Shown here in pieces: positions 1 through 12,439 of a DNA stretch of 64,000 nucleotides (position 1 is its first letter; every line of letters starts with the position of its first letter). A program made the position numbers and the translations under genes. The notes beneath the pieces were generated by a model. The model was given only the letters and a program-made list of their open reading frames with translations, did no database searches and had not been told where the DNA came from. Source of the DNA: Chiua virens (Eukaryota > Basidiomycota > Agaricomycetes > Boletales > Boletaceae); assembly GCA_019787685.1 (NCBI GenBank), contig JAHNUO010000012.1:1488001-1552000 (forward strand), read 5' to 3'.

Positions 1-156
1 GCGTCTGCTCGTCGTCGTCCATAGGCGATGACGGGGATGTCTCAGAAGCGGGGGCGGTCGTTTGGGGACGTTGAGGACGACGGAGACTTGAAACTTCTCA
101 TTCCCTGTTAGCAACGCTTTAGCTTATGTAATTAACCACTCTTCCTCATCTCCGCC
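1..156. other. Left edge and upstream region of the NDUFA2-like gene
   Basis: No complete gene fits here. On the minus strand an ATG at 22 opens a short acidic frame (M-D-D-D-E-Q-T) that runs off the left edge, so a divergent gene could begin here; this is a guess. The rest is the upstream and 5' leader region of the plus-strand gene starting at 157. Confidence 0.25.
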
Positions 157-541
157 ATGTCCTCGTTTGCAAAGGCATTCTCGCCTGCTCTCCGCGAGAT
201 CCGTATCCTGTGCTGCCAGTCTGCACAAGCATCTGCAGGCACACGGTGAGCCGACAAGGGTTTGTATAGTTATCATACTCACCATCCTCAAGCCAATTTG
301 TCGTCTCAGAGTACCCCATCATCAAGAAACACAACCCAGACCTCCCCGTCATGATCAGAGAGGCCACCGGCACACCCGCACGCGTCTTTGCCCGCTTCGG
401 TATGCTCTTCCGCACCCGCGTGTCCATGGCTGTCCTAAATTCATTTCCGTAGAGCGCGGTGTCGAAAAGCACGTTGAGCTGGACAACCTTTCTTCTTCAG
501 AGGTGGCCTCCAAGGTCGCACAGCTGTTAAGCGTCTCATAA
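157..541 (+). CDS. NDUFA2: NADH:ubiquinone oxidoreductase subunit, NDUFA2/B8 family
   Basis: Accessory subunit of respiratory complex I with a thioredoxin-like fold of the L51/S25/CI-B8 family, located in the mitochondrial matrix arm. Three exons, 157-245, 293-399 and 453-541, join to 285 nt and a 94-residue protein; the introns are 47 and 53 nt. The protein begins MSSFAKAFSPALREIRI, continues with the CCQSA segment, and has the family core NPDLPVMIREATGTPARVFARF followed by ERGVEKHVELDNLS. The second exon must start at 293 (acceptor AAG) to keep QFVVSEYP in frame; the more obvious CAG at 307-309 would break it. Length is normal for the family (about 90-100). It converges on the membrane-protein gene at 892. 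No obvious N-terminal presequence, as usual for this subunit. Confidence 0.88.
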
Positions 542-891
542 TGCCATTGCTGTCTGTACAATATCACAATTCACCCTTTTTCTTGATCCCGACTTCGGAA
601 CTTCACTCACGGGTCGTTCCATTACTATCCAATACCCAAACACCGCGCCATTGCCTTGAGGACTGGATACTCCCGCGGCGTGCGGCCCACTCGTGTCCTC
701 GCTTCAGTTCCGAGGAACTGATAGCCTTTGGCGTTCCTGTCAATACCGTATTCCCTTGCGCTGTCCAGTGGAACGATCAAGTCTGTTGATGATATACAAT
801 CAGCGCCAAAGGTTTGTCCCATCATGTTTAACCGCTGATACCAATACAAATGTCGGGGGAAAGATTGCCAAAAATACCTATAATTTTCTCG
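542..891. other. Convergent intergenic spacer
   Basis: Space of 350 bases between the 3' ends of the NDUFA2-like gene (+) and the membrane-protein gene (-). Short open frames on both strands show no recognisable domain. I see no repeat or RNA gene in it. Confidence 0.5.
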
Positions 892-2677
892 TCACTCTAC
901 TTCTCTATTATGATGCAGTCTCTTTCCTCGCATGACACCCTCTCCGTGTTTACCCGCCATTTCGACCCCCACCTCCCGATCGTGTTCCAGTTTGAGATTT
1001 CGTGTTAACCAGAATTCGTACACTACTACCAATAGGCCACAGATTACCGTCAATGACCCGGTAACGATGATGGTCGATGTTTCGGTCACACCAAACACCC
1101 CAGCTTGCGTGCCATAGACACTCGACAGGGTGGAGACAACACCAGCAAGGGAGTTGAGGCATCCAGGGCTTTGGGTTAAAACGTGAGGAAGAACCACCTT
1201 ATCAATGCTGTGACACTTACACGAAGACGCGATTCGTGATCCAGATGTAATTGTTTTGCCATCTCCACCACAGCCAAGTCATCCCACATGCTCCGATACC
1301 TGTGCATATAAATGCAATGACATACCTATATCGAAGCCAAGGTTAATGAATGCGACATCATCCCGCAAGAATTTGACTCACAATGACACATGATTGATGA
1401 CACTCAGAATATCACTTTGGGGGGATCCCTGTGGCTCATCCTTCCACGATGCAAACGTGCCTGGGAAAAGCAAAAATCCCGCCAGCAAGATCCAAGTGAA
1501 GAACGAAGCGAGGATGTTGAACACCGGCGAAATATCATCCAGGGCGAGAAGCATGTTGACGTAGCGTGTCTCCACCTGCCCGTCATAGTTTGCGGGCAAG
1601 CGTCAGCCGGTGTGTCGTACGACGGATCTCGTTCGCTGCGAGCGGTGGTGATGGCGGCGGACGCAGGAATATCAATGGGTGTGGGTTCATGCAGCTTGTG
1701 ACCCAAATACGTCTTCCCAGTTGGCGACGGTGTGCTGGACTGGCGGAAGCACGCGTGTGCGATCGCGATCTCTGAGGGGCCCCCGAGGGTACGTGGGCCG
1801 ACCCAGTACCTGGATGATGCGATGCGGAGATGCCGGGCGGCGGAGACGATGCATGGTGATTCCTTTGAGAAGGAACGCCACCGTTGAGCGAGGTGTGCGA
1901 TGCATTCAAAGTCGCGGAGCTTCCATGACCATACATGGGCTGTGTGATGCTCGTCGCATACCGATGCGATGCCGCGCTGGGAGGTCGGGACCGAGAGCGA
2001 TTGTGTGTCGGATGGTGCGCGTTAGGGTGGTGAAGCCCGGAATGATGGTGTGAAAGGTGTGTCACACTCGTATTTTGGTACCCACCCGCATGCGGTTGTT
2101 GATACACATTATGGTATGACCCTTGGCGTTGCATGCCTGCGCTCTGTGATGTGGATGTGGGAGGGCTCTGAGACGGAATCGGGACGCCTAATCCTTGCCC
2201 TTGGCCCCAGGTCGCCTGATATGGATGTGGCGTGGCTGTCGCGGGAGGAACGTCACGGTTGAACGCAGTACGGGGTGGTTGGGGAACATCCTTGATAAGA
2301 GGGCCGTGTGCCGCTCTTCCTTGTCTAGAGGAGCTCCGCTGGTGTCCGGGACGCTGAGGCGAAGGGGATCGTGGGGAAACCGGTGTCGACGTGTTCGTCA
2401 CACTGGGCGAATTGGACATCTGGCTCGCTAAGAGCGACCCAGGACTGGGAAGAAACGGGTCGCCTGGAATGCGCTCGATAGACGAACTACGCGAGGGCGA
2501 TTGCTGGTAGGGCATGCCAGCAGCCGTTCCCATAGGTTCCGGGGCTTGGCGCGCGGGCGCTGGCCACGGGATGGTGTACGGCGGGTCCACATATGAGTGT
2601 CCTGGATCGCTTTGGGTTCTTGATCGATGGTGTCTTGGTCTTCCTGGGGCGCGATACGCGTTTGCAGAGGCGTACAT
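892..2677 (-). CDS. Pro/Ser/His-rich four-helix integral membrane protein, apparently frameshifted
   Basis: Family of Agaricomycete membrane proteins without assigned function. The ATG at 2677 (MYASANAYRAPG) opens about 300 residues of low-complexity sequence rich in Pro, Ser, His and Arg, probably cytosolic. A conserved block follows, starting ANYDGQVETRYVNMLLALDD. Four membrane segments come next: ILASFFTWILLAGFLLF, YVIAFICTGIGACGMTWLWW, a stretch around NSLAGVVSTLSS, and TIIVTGSLTVICGLLVVVY. The tail is charged. Introns end at about 1325 and 1152. Between the low-complexity part and the membrane part (about 1750 to 1595) the frame changes twice without usable splice sites, passing through a frame reading HEPTPIDIPASAAITTARS. 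Either two single-base indels have broken the gene or the assembly is wrong there. The family assignment is from memory of related proteins. Confidence 0.6.
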
Positions 2678-5323
2678 GGTGGTCAGCGCACAAGCGTGGC
2701 GAGTTGGGGAAAGCAATGCGCTGCGGCCCTTGAGGGACTGCCAGCGTTACTTGTTCCTACCCACATCGCTACTGAAAATGGTTTTCTGATGAATCCTGTA
2801 CTGACATTCCCGTCCACGTGTATTGATGGGTTTCAACAGGTCCCGTCTAAAACCAGGGGCGCGGTGCGGGAATCGTATAATAATGAGTTACAGAGTCGCA
2901 CCACATGGCAGCTCTGAGTACATACCCATTCTTTTAGAAAACCATATCCAATCGACGACCCGTATCTGCGACGAGCACCGGTCAAGTTGACGCACTCTCG
3001 ATGGAGCTGGGTATTGCATAACCCTATCGATGCATCAAAATGGGGTTACAAGACTGGCGATGATGATCTCAGGACTCCGGTACTGTTTAAAATTATGACT
3101 GATGAGATTCGATCGCGTGCCTTATGTGCCGTCCCCATACCCTGAAGATACGTACGGTATTCTCGTGTCCAGTCCAGTAGGATGCGAGATGCCCGGTCAC
3201 AAGATCGATCTCATATGAGTGAGAAGTGAGAATGAACGATTCCACAGTGCGTTTCTCAGACCACCGCCAAGTGCCCGTCCAAGTCTCGCACTTTATTTGT
3301 GGTCGATTCAGGCGACACAGTGGTTTGCACTGCATCCTTGAAAGATTTATTCGAACGTTTCGTTGACAACTTCCAACCTGACAGCGTTGGCGTATCGTAT
3401 ACATAGTGCAACCAGCACTGGCAGTCTCTCGGCCTTCTGTCGGAGCTTGAATAATAATGTGTTGGGTTTCCCCGCATCCACATGGGAGAGAGTGCAAACT
3501 GACACGTTCGATCACACAGTCACTTGAGACCGTCTCACTGAGACTTTTTCTCAGTATAAACGTATATATAACGGGGCATGTGTCTCAAATTTGGATCTCG
3601 GTCATTTTTCTCCGACGGATTTTGAAGGAGAAATACATATACCGCGGTATGTGCTTGTCTGAGGTCCAGATTCTCAACGCATTACGCCGAGCCTCGAGGT
3701 ACGGACCTTCCGGTCTACAACTTACACGACGACCATAAGTGTCAACGATCTCAAGCAGGCAGTGTCCGTGTTTGTACCTTGTTGCTGCGTGCCGTCCCTG
3801 TCGACCATAATGTAAGTCGACAACTCAATTGACTGACATTGCATGTTTTAGACACTGATCCCCTTCCGAATGGTTGTTGGCACTTCGACCATGACACGTT
3901 ATTCTATCCTCTCTGCCCTAGCCCGCTTATCCACCCTACACATTTAGTGGGTTCATAACAGTTGCTCAGCTTCTCTGTTGACCCCTGTCGAGCATGACCT
4001 GCGTTCTGACAGTTGAGTTTATTCAGTTATTCAAGTTCAATCGAGGAAAATCATGACGAGAAGAAATGTATGCACAGATGGCGAGTAGTTCCAAAGAGTG
4101 TTTACCGCGGTTGCTCTAATTCGTATTTCAGACCGTGCTTGGTTTCAAAGCAATCGAACATGTAATGATCTCCACATTCAAAACGGCTGTGACTACCATT
4201 AGGCTTTACACTCGTACTTATTCGTAAGCAGTTTTCTCACTTCACAGCGGAGATCTGTCATACTTTCATGGCTCTATAGAATGTATGTCAAGGGGCCCGA
4301 GGTAGGTTCAAGAGTTATAGTGTCGACTTGTGTGTTTGTCGTGACTCTGAATCGTTACAGCATCCATCGATTCGCTTGGGGTTCATCGAAGCAGAATCAT
4401 CCCGGAAAAGGATGGTTTCATGATGAGTCGGGGACAGATCGAACGACTTCACGCTACTGGCGCGAAATCGCACATTGCCGTGCGTAGTTTAAGAGAACAA
4501 TGTGACCACGGCCTCGGGGTCCTGCGGGAATATTCACTGCAGGGCCACATGCCCCACCTTGTTCTTGTTCCACGGAACACCAAACTGTGTGGTTGTTGCC
4601 GATGGATATTCAAATATTCAAGCTCCAAGGGTAATGCACATCGTGCATCGGGCCCAGTGTCAGTAGTAGTATCAGATGCGCTTGAGCGCTGAGTCAAGAC
4701 CAAGCAGGGGCGAGCGAACAGGTACTGAAAGAACCTGTGCACGCCCTTATTACAGTGGGATCCGAGACAATTATGCTTGCAGAGCCAGCGAAAGCCAAGC
4801 ATACCGAATCGGGGTTTCATAGGCTCGTCGTTTGACCGGATCAGTCCCTTGGCGGTTAGCGTAAACGGTAACAGTGCGCGGTGAAGAAGTCTCCAAAGGG
4901 AGGACTACACAGATGGATATGGTGCGTTTGACTCGGGCAGATGATGCGACGAAGGCTATCATCTTCGGTCTAAGTCGAGCGGGAGATGGATGATCCAAGA
5001 AAGAATCGGACAGGGTGTTAGAGAAGGAAATATTAAAATTGATGGTCATTGTTTCAGTTCAGCTGGTCGATTTCTCATGCCAGTAACATATATGAACCAT
5101 GGGTCGATAAACCTCCGGTTACCCGGTAAGAGATATGTTTTGAGGTTTAGCGTTTGTTCAATTCAAAGGCCGCAGCGAATCTTGTTTCCGTTCCTTTTCA
5201 GTCATTTCGTCCGTTTGGCAGTACGTGCTTCACGTTCGTGGTTGGACGTTGGACCGTGGATGCCGGCTGAAAGCGTTGTCATTTTCGCGGGTAGGCAACA
5301 GACGGCTTATCCCACAGGGATGA
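2678..5323. other. Long gene-poor interval
   Basis: About 2.6 kb with only short overlapping frames (the longest is 140 codons on the minus strand at 3093-3515). None shows a domain, a believable exon chain or a compositional bias that I recognise. It separates the start of the membrane-protein gene from the desaturase promoter. It may contain decayed genes beyond recognition. No terminal repeats or target duplications were seen. Confidence 0.4.
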
Positions 5324-5332
5324 TATATAAAT
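5324..5332 (+). promoter_or_regulatory. TATA box of the desaturase gene
   Basis: TATATAAAT lies 124 bases before the ATG at 5448 and only 25 before an in-frame ATG at 5349. If transcription starts about 30 bases after the box, the mRNA would begin near 5355, past the first ATG. That argues for 5448 as the translation start. Confidence 0.6.
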
Positions 5333-5447
5333 CCTTCCCTCCACTGGCATGTCTACCTACATTACCCGACGACCTCAGGCCGCCAACTTAACCGATAGAA
5401 CACATCTTTCGCCTGCTGTTCTGCCCTTCAAATTTAGCTGGCCAGCC

Positions 5448-7089
5448 ATGTCTGCCGTTCGTGCCGTCCAATATCTTACCCAGGACTTTCCGCCCATCAC
5501 GGGCATCAGGTGGTTCAATCTCTTCGTCTTGGTGATCTCTCCTCTCCTGTCCCTCTATGGTTTGTCCCAAGTCCCAATCCTCACGAAAACGGTCGTCTGG
5601 ACTGTGCTTTATTATGTCTTCTCCATGCTTGGTACGCTTTCGGAGGCATTCGCATTCGTACATTGGCACTGACACGGCACCATCAAAGGTATCACTGCTG
5701 GTGAGCTTAAAGGCATGCCATGTCGACGCAATTATGACAACGCCTCTTTGACAGGCTATCATCGACTTTGGTCACATAGATCATACGTAGCTTCTTATAC
5801 CCTTCAAATCTTCCTCATTCTCGCTGGCGCAAGTGCAGTCCAAGGGTCCTGCTTCTGGTGGGCTCGTCGCCATCGTTCTCATCACAGACACACCGATACG
5901 GACCTCGATCCTTACAATTCTGAGAGGGGCTTACTATGGACCCATATTGGATGGGTTATATTCGATACCAACCTCCGTCCTGGACCAGCCGATATATCCG
6001 ACCTCAAGAATGACCCACTCGTACAATGGCAACATCGCTGGTACTTTGTCATTCTGACGATCTTTGGCTATCTCCTTCCGATGTGTATCCCCGGTGTGCT
6101 CTATGGAGACTGGCGAGGTGGGTTCTACTTCGTTGGTGCACTCCGCCTAACTGCTTGTCACCACGTATGTCTTTCATCAAACACGAATCCTTACTTTAAC
6201 TGGCGTCACAGAGCACATTTTGCATCAATTCTATTGCCCACTACTTTGGAAGTACACCATACGATGACAAACACTCTCCTCGTGACCACCTCATATCCGC
6301 CATCCTCACGATGGGCGAAGGTTACCACAACTTCCACCATCAATTCCCCATGGACTATCGGTAAAATATTAAACTATTCCGTTCTCTGCTTTCCCATTCA
6401 CACGATCTTCGGCCCCTTAGGAACGCCTTCCGCTGGTGGCAGTACGACCCAACTAAATGGTTTATCGCCACATGCCACTCGTTGGGGCTTGCTTCACATC
6501 TTCGTGTTTTCCCTAGCAACGAGATCGAAAAGTGCGCGCTGACGATGAAACTCAAGGCCCTTAAGGATGTTCAAGATTCAATCGTTTGGCCGGTCCCACC
6601 AGACGAGCTTCCTGTTGTAACGTGGGAGACCTGTACGTCCCGAGACCCCGGTACATGTGTAATGACACACTGAGTGAATATCGTAGTTCGAGAGGAGTCC
6701 AAGTCACGCACACTGTTACTTGTCTCTGGTTTCATCCATGACGCATCCCTGTTTCTAGACCACCATCCGGGGGGTAAGGATTTCTTGGGCCGGAGCTCAG
6801 GCAAGGACGTGACGGCCGCGTTTTTCGGAGGGGTATATTCCCACTCACACGCTGCTCACAACGTGCGTCATTACCTTTTCAGTGTGTCACCGTTTCTGAC
6901 GGTTATTTCCCTTTGCCGTGCTGCGCGTCTTGCATTTCAAACGGTTAGCTCTTGGCGATGATGCGAGTGGGAATCCTCACAGGAGGCGTGGAAATGCCTG
7001 CGGAACATATCGTACCACCAAGCCAGCGGCTCGTAATCAGTACTACAGTCCCAAAGACACCCGATATCGTTACTGGGAGCACGACGTGA
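5448..7089 (+). CDS. OLE1: Acyl-CoA delta-9 fatty acid desaturase with C-terminal cytochrome b5 domain
   Basis: Stearoyl-CoA desaturase of the endoplasmic reticulum that puts the first double bond into palmitoyl- and stearoyl-CoA. Seven exons (5448-5631, 5689-5700, 5755-6164, 6212-6360, 6421-6632, 6687-6862, 6949-7089) sum to 1284 nt and a 427-residue protein with no break. All three histidine boxes are present: HRLWSH, HRSHH and HNFHH, with [15 protein letters not shown] formed only when the 12-nt second exon is included. Hydrophobic segments flank the boxes. The C-terminal heme domain carries [10 protein letters not shown] and HSHAAHN, giving the two heme histidines, so the protein carries its own electron donor like yeast Ole1. 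A 5' extension from ATG 5349 is open but lies too close to the TATA box. Length fits the fungal family. It looks functional, unlike several neighbours. Confidence 0.93.
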
Positions 7090-7329
7090 AATTTCAAAAA
7101 GAATCCTTCTAGAAGTAGATATGACCTGCACGTTCGCTACTTCGTTTTTATGCTAACCACTAGCTACCATTATTATCACTGTAAGTAACCCTCGGCGTCG
7201 TCGAGGCCGTGCAGTAGTATCGGTCTCTCGATCGACCATGATTTACCGTCAAATAATGACTCTGGGTATATGTTTGTTCGTTTTGTATATACATTCGCTA
7301 CGTACAGACTCATCAGGGAATTGCGCGTT

Positions 7330-8732
7330 GATAGATTAGATACTTGAACCGGGTCATGAATGCTTCGGCACGCCACTCTTTGAGAGCTTGCTCGATAGCG
7401 TCGTGCAAACTGTCCAAACGAGACAAATTTTTGGTTTCGATTGGGTCCCATCCGAGTTTGTAAAGGCTTCACGAACGGGTTTCCGCCAAATAATGACCAG
7501 CCGTCTGGTTCCGGGGAGATTAATCAAGCACAGCGCGGGTGACACCTTACAGTGACCACGGAGAACAAGAAAAGTTCAGCCGGTAGCGGATGACTGCCTC
7601 CTTCCTGGATGAGGCCATTTCTGAATAAATACCATCGAAGTACACGTCGTCGCGTCACCACATCAATCTCATGGAAAAAAACTCACGTCGCCAATCGTGG
7701 TACGTGATTCGAGGCGCTGCACTCGTCACAAAGTCTGGGGATCAATGGATGTCAATACAGTCACGTCATGCAGAGAGGAACCGTCTTACATGGACCTCCA
7801 GGACCCTCGTCTGCTCTGCCTTCCAACGGGGCCTCGAGGGTGAGGAAGAGAGCCATCGCACAATCTTTGACGAGTTGCGAAACCATACCGTCGTCTTTTG
7901 GACGCCTCGAGAACTCTTTCGTGTCACTTTTGTCCCGCATCACGAACCCGAAGAAGGCGTTCTCGCCTTGTCCGACGCCATATATCTATGTATGGACGTT
8001 CTCAGAATCCACGGCGACGACGGATGTGAATGGTCATATCGCATACCTGAGCTGGAAAGCAGATGATCGTGTGGACGGGGTTCCCGGGACGTGATCCTGC
8101 TTCGACGATCTGACCCGCTAACATCAACATGTATCACCTTGACGTCGCATGTAACAAACTCACAGGAATGTCCGAATCAAGATGCGTATTCGTCGGATCA
8201 CATCTAAGATGGGGTACAGTCGATGACATCGTCGACGGTAAACCGGCGCGGTAGCGATGCAACATACTGTTTTAAGTCCAAACATAGGTCTGACCATTCC
8301 CTGACATATTCGACAGGTTCACCTCTGGCGTTATCGCTGACGATACCGTTCCTGGGTCATTTTCGAGTTTGTAAAGAGCCCGGCGAGGGTCGCTGGTTGC
8401 CAGGTCATCAGAGTTCCTGATCCGCCTCCAGACGGCGCCACTGCATGTACCTTTAACTCCAGGAAAGTGATCCGAACTGACATAGTCGATGACGATGTCC
8501 ACATTGACTACTTGTTCTTGGATGATGGCACCGTCGTCGAGACTCTCCACAAAGTTGATAAGTCTGGGCACACCTTCTTGAGTTATTCTTTTCGTTCGGG
8601 GGTGGCGTCACGAAGCAAGGCAATAACATGGAATTTGGGTAGCTTCTCGTTCATCAGGAGCAAAAACTGAGAGCCAAGGTAGCCAGTGCCTCCCAAGAAG
8701 AAAATAGTCTGGCTCGAGGACGGGGAGGACAT
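7330..8732 (-). pseudogene. Relic of an NAD(P)-binding epimerase/NmrA-like gene
   Basis: The ATG at 8732 opens MSSPSSSQTIFFLGGTGYLG, a Rossmann-fold start with the GGTGYLG dinucleotide loop. Farther on are pieces typical of fungal NAD(P)-binding epimerase-like proteins, in changing frames: DDGAIIQEQVVNVDIVID, SSDH, GNPVHTII followed by FPAQ, EGRADEGP, and a C-terminal stretch LGWDPIETKNLS near 7450. A TAA at 8583-8585 stops the first frame after 49 codons, and further frame changes follow that I cannot explain by introns. I read it as a decayed gene. The family call rests on the N-terminal motif and general resemblance; the far end at about 7330 is approximate. Confidence 0.5.
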
Positions 8733-10183
8733 GTTGGGGGAGGATGGAGAGGAGTAGCGTTATGTCGTTAGTGGAGTCTGATGTTATTTGAGACATATCA
8801 TGGCGACTTATCTCATATAAAACGAGGGGTATGGCGCTCATTGTAATGGATCCGGGAGGACCCTGTCATCCTAGGGTTCCGAGTCGCTGGCCAGCGGATA
8901 TTACTACCAGAAACTTCGTGACTTCGCCGACGACTAAGCCAGGATGATCCTCCTTAGACTGGAAGACGTACAAACGTCATGGTCACATTGGCGGTACCGT
9001 GAAAGTCGTCCGAACTATCTCCGCTGTTATCTGAATGTGTTGTCCAGTGATATCCGCGTCCTTCAGAGAATCTTGACCTGTGTATTTCGCTGGAAGGACT
9101 GTTTTGTTGTTAGCGAAATGAAGAGTACAATGGTACTAGCTTTTTTCATCACCAATGACCGAGTGACTGAGTTGCTTACGAGTAGGTGCATATACGTGAT
9201 CCCACTAAACCAGTGAAAGGTTCATCAGCCAGAGGGTCTACTCCTATAGCCTAGGCCCATTATGGCGGATGTGGCCATCGGAAGAAATGTTTTGGCTTTA
9301 AAATGTGTGAAGAAGGCTTCTTCAGCCATGATGGGCACGTGTAAAGCCAATCAATTGCCGCAGCATAGTGTCCTGTCGTTGTTTCAAGTCACAGATTCAA
9401 AATCGTTCATATGTACTTGCTGCAACTTCTGTAAAGTTGACCCTGGGCGGTATGGTCGATGCAACCAAAGCCGTATACTGCTCGGGTGAGATTGACTTGC
9501 TATTACTGCCAGTGCAAGTAACTTGTAGAACGCGACTCGTCAGAACCGTTGTGATTTGGACATGTGGATGGAGATACCGGAGTCAATTCTAAATCGCAGG
9601 AATGTGACGGTTTGCATGACTTACATAGTTGCATCCAGGCGTTCTTCCAAGATTTCGTCGTACGTTGAATTGGCTTGCCGGACATCAAAATATCACCGGC
9701 CCGGGCGGGTGACCGGTACATTCAAGCAAGTTCTCTCACTGGCTCGGAATGTGGTCTTCCAGGTGCTCATAGGAGAGACGTTCAAAACTCAAGTACCCAT
9801 CGATCATCTGACCCAGATAGCGGGCGAAACCACACAAAGATATCAGAGTACTCAGGCTATGCGTTGCACCGTGTATTGGTACTAACTACCACTGCGCCAG
9901 GACACCGCTCGGAAGGACTTAGGTACATCAACCAAGTCGCTGAAATGCACCTGACGTATTTGATCGCATAAAAACTTCACCACTCCATTCCACATTTCTG
10001 AAGGCTCAGAATTGTATTCCGATGAGAATGGCTGTTCCTCGTGTCACGCTAGTGGCAGCTTGGACCAACTGCTGAATTACCGTGGTCCATAGAGAGTTGA
10101 CTCTCGTCTCCTAGTATACTATGAGGGTAAACTCGATAGCGACAAGCCTCGTGACGTTCTTCAACAATCCGGTAGAGTCTGTT
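8733..10183. other. Gene-poor interval
   Basis: About 1.45 kb with short frames only. One minus-strand stretch (about 9740-9840) reads YLGQMIDGYLSFERLSYEHL and may be a scrap of an old gene, but I cannot assign it. No repeat structure was seen. Confidence 0.35.
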
Positions 10184-12126
10184 TTATAGTTTCGCTCGTT
10201 GTCCGGCGTCCTGTTGATGCGTCCGCCCAAGGTAGAACAGCACAGCTCCCTTGACTTCATCCAGCCACTCCCTTACGGCGACTTCTTCGAACACATTCCC
10301 GTCATAAAACACATACATGTTCAACCGCCCGCGAGAGCTCGCTGCGCCAAGGTAAAGCTCTGATGGGCGGGTATGGAGGCGCGTCCTAGTATTCTCTACG
10401 ACAATTTTCGGTGCCGCGCTAGCTTCAGGAGCAAGTTGTAACGGTGAAGGTGGTGTAACATAGCCTGCTTTCATTGGATGCGTAGCAAATGAATATGGAG
10501 ACAGCGGATTGGTTGAAGGTAGGGGGTACTCGGAAGGGAATATCGAGTCCACCTAGTGACAGACCAACGATAAGAATGGGTAGTGCTAATAAGTAGGCGA
10601 AAACAACGCACATTACCAACACTAGATCCTCCGTGGGCCCATACGATAGGCATGCTCTTCGTCCCCAGACTCTGGTCCTGATCCGCGCCTCCACGTGCAC
10701 TATCACGTTCACGCTGCATCCACCCCAGAGCACCGGACCGCGCATGTTCAAGACGGTCCAGACTGATCGCATGTGCAATCTCGAAAAACAAGGGGTGGCT
10801 GAAAAATGCCGTTGTCTGCTTCTTGACCAACCCAGCGCGATGTAGGAAGCGTTCAAATGTAAGGAGTTCCGCGAACGGTGGGGCACCATCCGACAGAAAG
10901 CGCTTTGCATCGCGCTCACGTTGTTGATCTCGCGCGGCCGTCGCACCGAGGGTCATGAACGGGAGATGGTGATAGAAGAAGCTAATCGAAAGCATGAATT
11001 CGCCCGCCCCGCCTCTTTCCAGCCATGCCCCGTCGAGGTACGGACGCAAATTGAGCGGACCGCCACTGATATGCGGTTGTGCTTTTCGATATGCCCATTC
11101 TTCCTCTGTGATCTCGCCACGCAGGTATCGTCGATAGAGCACCCTGGTCATGGCCACTTGTGCGAGTGCGAGGTAAGCATTTCCAAACGTGATATTGTGC
11201 AGACGACAGTTGGCAATCACTGTGGCACTTTGTGCATCTGTGAGGGTGGTATAAACGAGGCTAGATTTTGCGGCGACGTAGGGCGTTGATGGCGTGAGGC
11301 GACATGGGAGGGTATGTCCACCCTATAATAATGATCATTATGTTTCCATTGAATCATCGTAGCACAAAATGACATTTACTTGTCTCTTTGCCATTTTCAG
11401 CTGGTATATCACCATCCCAACCGCCCTTCGCCAGCGTCGTTTTGCTGGACTCAGTGAGCGCACATGCGCAGGTTCGAGGTCCAGCGAGGGTATCGCCATG
11501 GCCAACCTCGCCTCCAAAGGAATCTGCACAAGCCCGCACTCTCCGCCCCTTGCGAGCGTATCCAACAAGCACCGCGCGAACGTGCTATTCGCTATCCCGT
11601 CCGTGACGCAATGGGCCATCAATATGACCAAGTGTAGAACATCTGTTCTGCTAGAATTTGTCTCGCGAAAGACATAAAGGCGCACCAACAGTTCCTCCGA
11701 GAGTAGACGGGGACCCTCGAATATGGTACCCATCCACCGCTGCACGTCCTCGGCACAAGTAACACGGTCAAAGATGATTTCCCGCGGGCGGAGAATAGCA
11801 AGATCGTGTTCCTGCACGACAAAGTGGGGCTCCGTAATTCCAGTCTCCAGTTCTATGAGATTGAGTGGGCCGTTGACACCTCGCACAGCAGCTCCCGCGA
11901 GAGGGTAACGTCTCTTCGTAGACCCCCACGCGTTCACGATGTTGGCATCGGAAAATAGATGCGCATCGCCAGTACGGTCGAGGAGACGCAGTTCGAAATG
12001 CTGAGCATTGTCTGCGGTGCCATTGAAGAGGCCATCCCAGAGGAAACCAAGTTCGAACGCGTCCAGAGGACGTTGGAAAGTGCGACCTCGGGTTGGATGC
12101 GTGTCCACCAACTTCCAGCCAGGCAT
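10184..12126 (-). CDS. Condensation-domain/CoA-dependent acyltransferase-like protein
   Basis: Three exons (12126-11380, 11322-10621, 10552-10184) of 747, 702 and 369 nt are all in phase 0 and give 605 residues. The first intron, 57 nt, is GTAAAT to TATAG; the second uses a GTTGGT donor, which is the one that keeps the frame. The motif AHCVTDGIA near residue 180 matches the HxxxDG active-site pattern of the chloramphenicol-acetyltransferase/condensation superfamily, whose members transfer acyl groups from CoA or carrier proteins to an OH or NH2. Later blocks (YLDGAWLERGGAGEFMLS, SFFYHHLPFM, MYVFYDGNVFEEVAVREWL) fit the second lobe of that fold. The first histidine of an HHxxxDG is absent, as in some non-NRPS members. 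The substrate is unknown. No biosynthetic partners lie next to it. The start is the ATG at 12126; an upstream exon is possible. Confidence 0.7.
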
Positions 12127-12439
12127 CAATGTGGTGGGACGGTAAGCCTTAGATTAGCTAGCTTCCCATCACTCTGATCAGTCTGTATGGAGAATAAGTC
12201 TTGGGTCTCATTCCGTCGGAAACGTGTGAGCGCATGCGAGTAATGTTGGCGCAGGATCCAGGTGACCAAGGTTATTGGAACTCCGCAAACAAACTTGGGT
12301 GTCATGGGGTTAACTTGCAATCGCTGTGAGCTGGCAACTCACAAAGTATGTACGTATAGAATCTATAGATACAGAAAAGGAATGAGGTGCCTCTCCTCAG
12401 CATATTTAATCCCTTCAACCACATTGGTTGATACATCGT

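Noticed and set aside
307..312. CAG at 307-309 as acceptor of NDUFA2 exon 2
   Set aside because: It breaks the frame; the AAG at 290-292 keeps frame and restores the conserved QFVVSEYP segment.
4449..4820. 123-codon minus-strand frame and others in 2.7-5.3 kb
   Set aside because: Overlapping frames in several phases, no recognisable motif; treated as chance.
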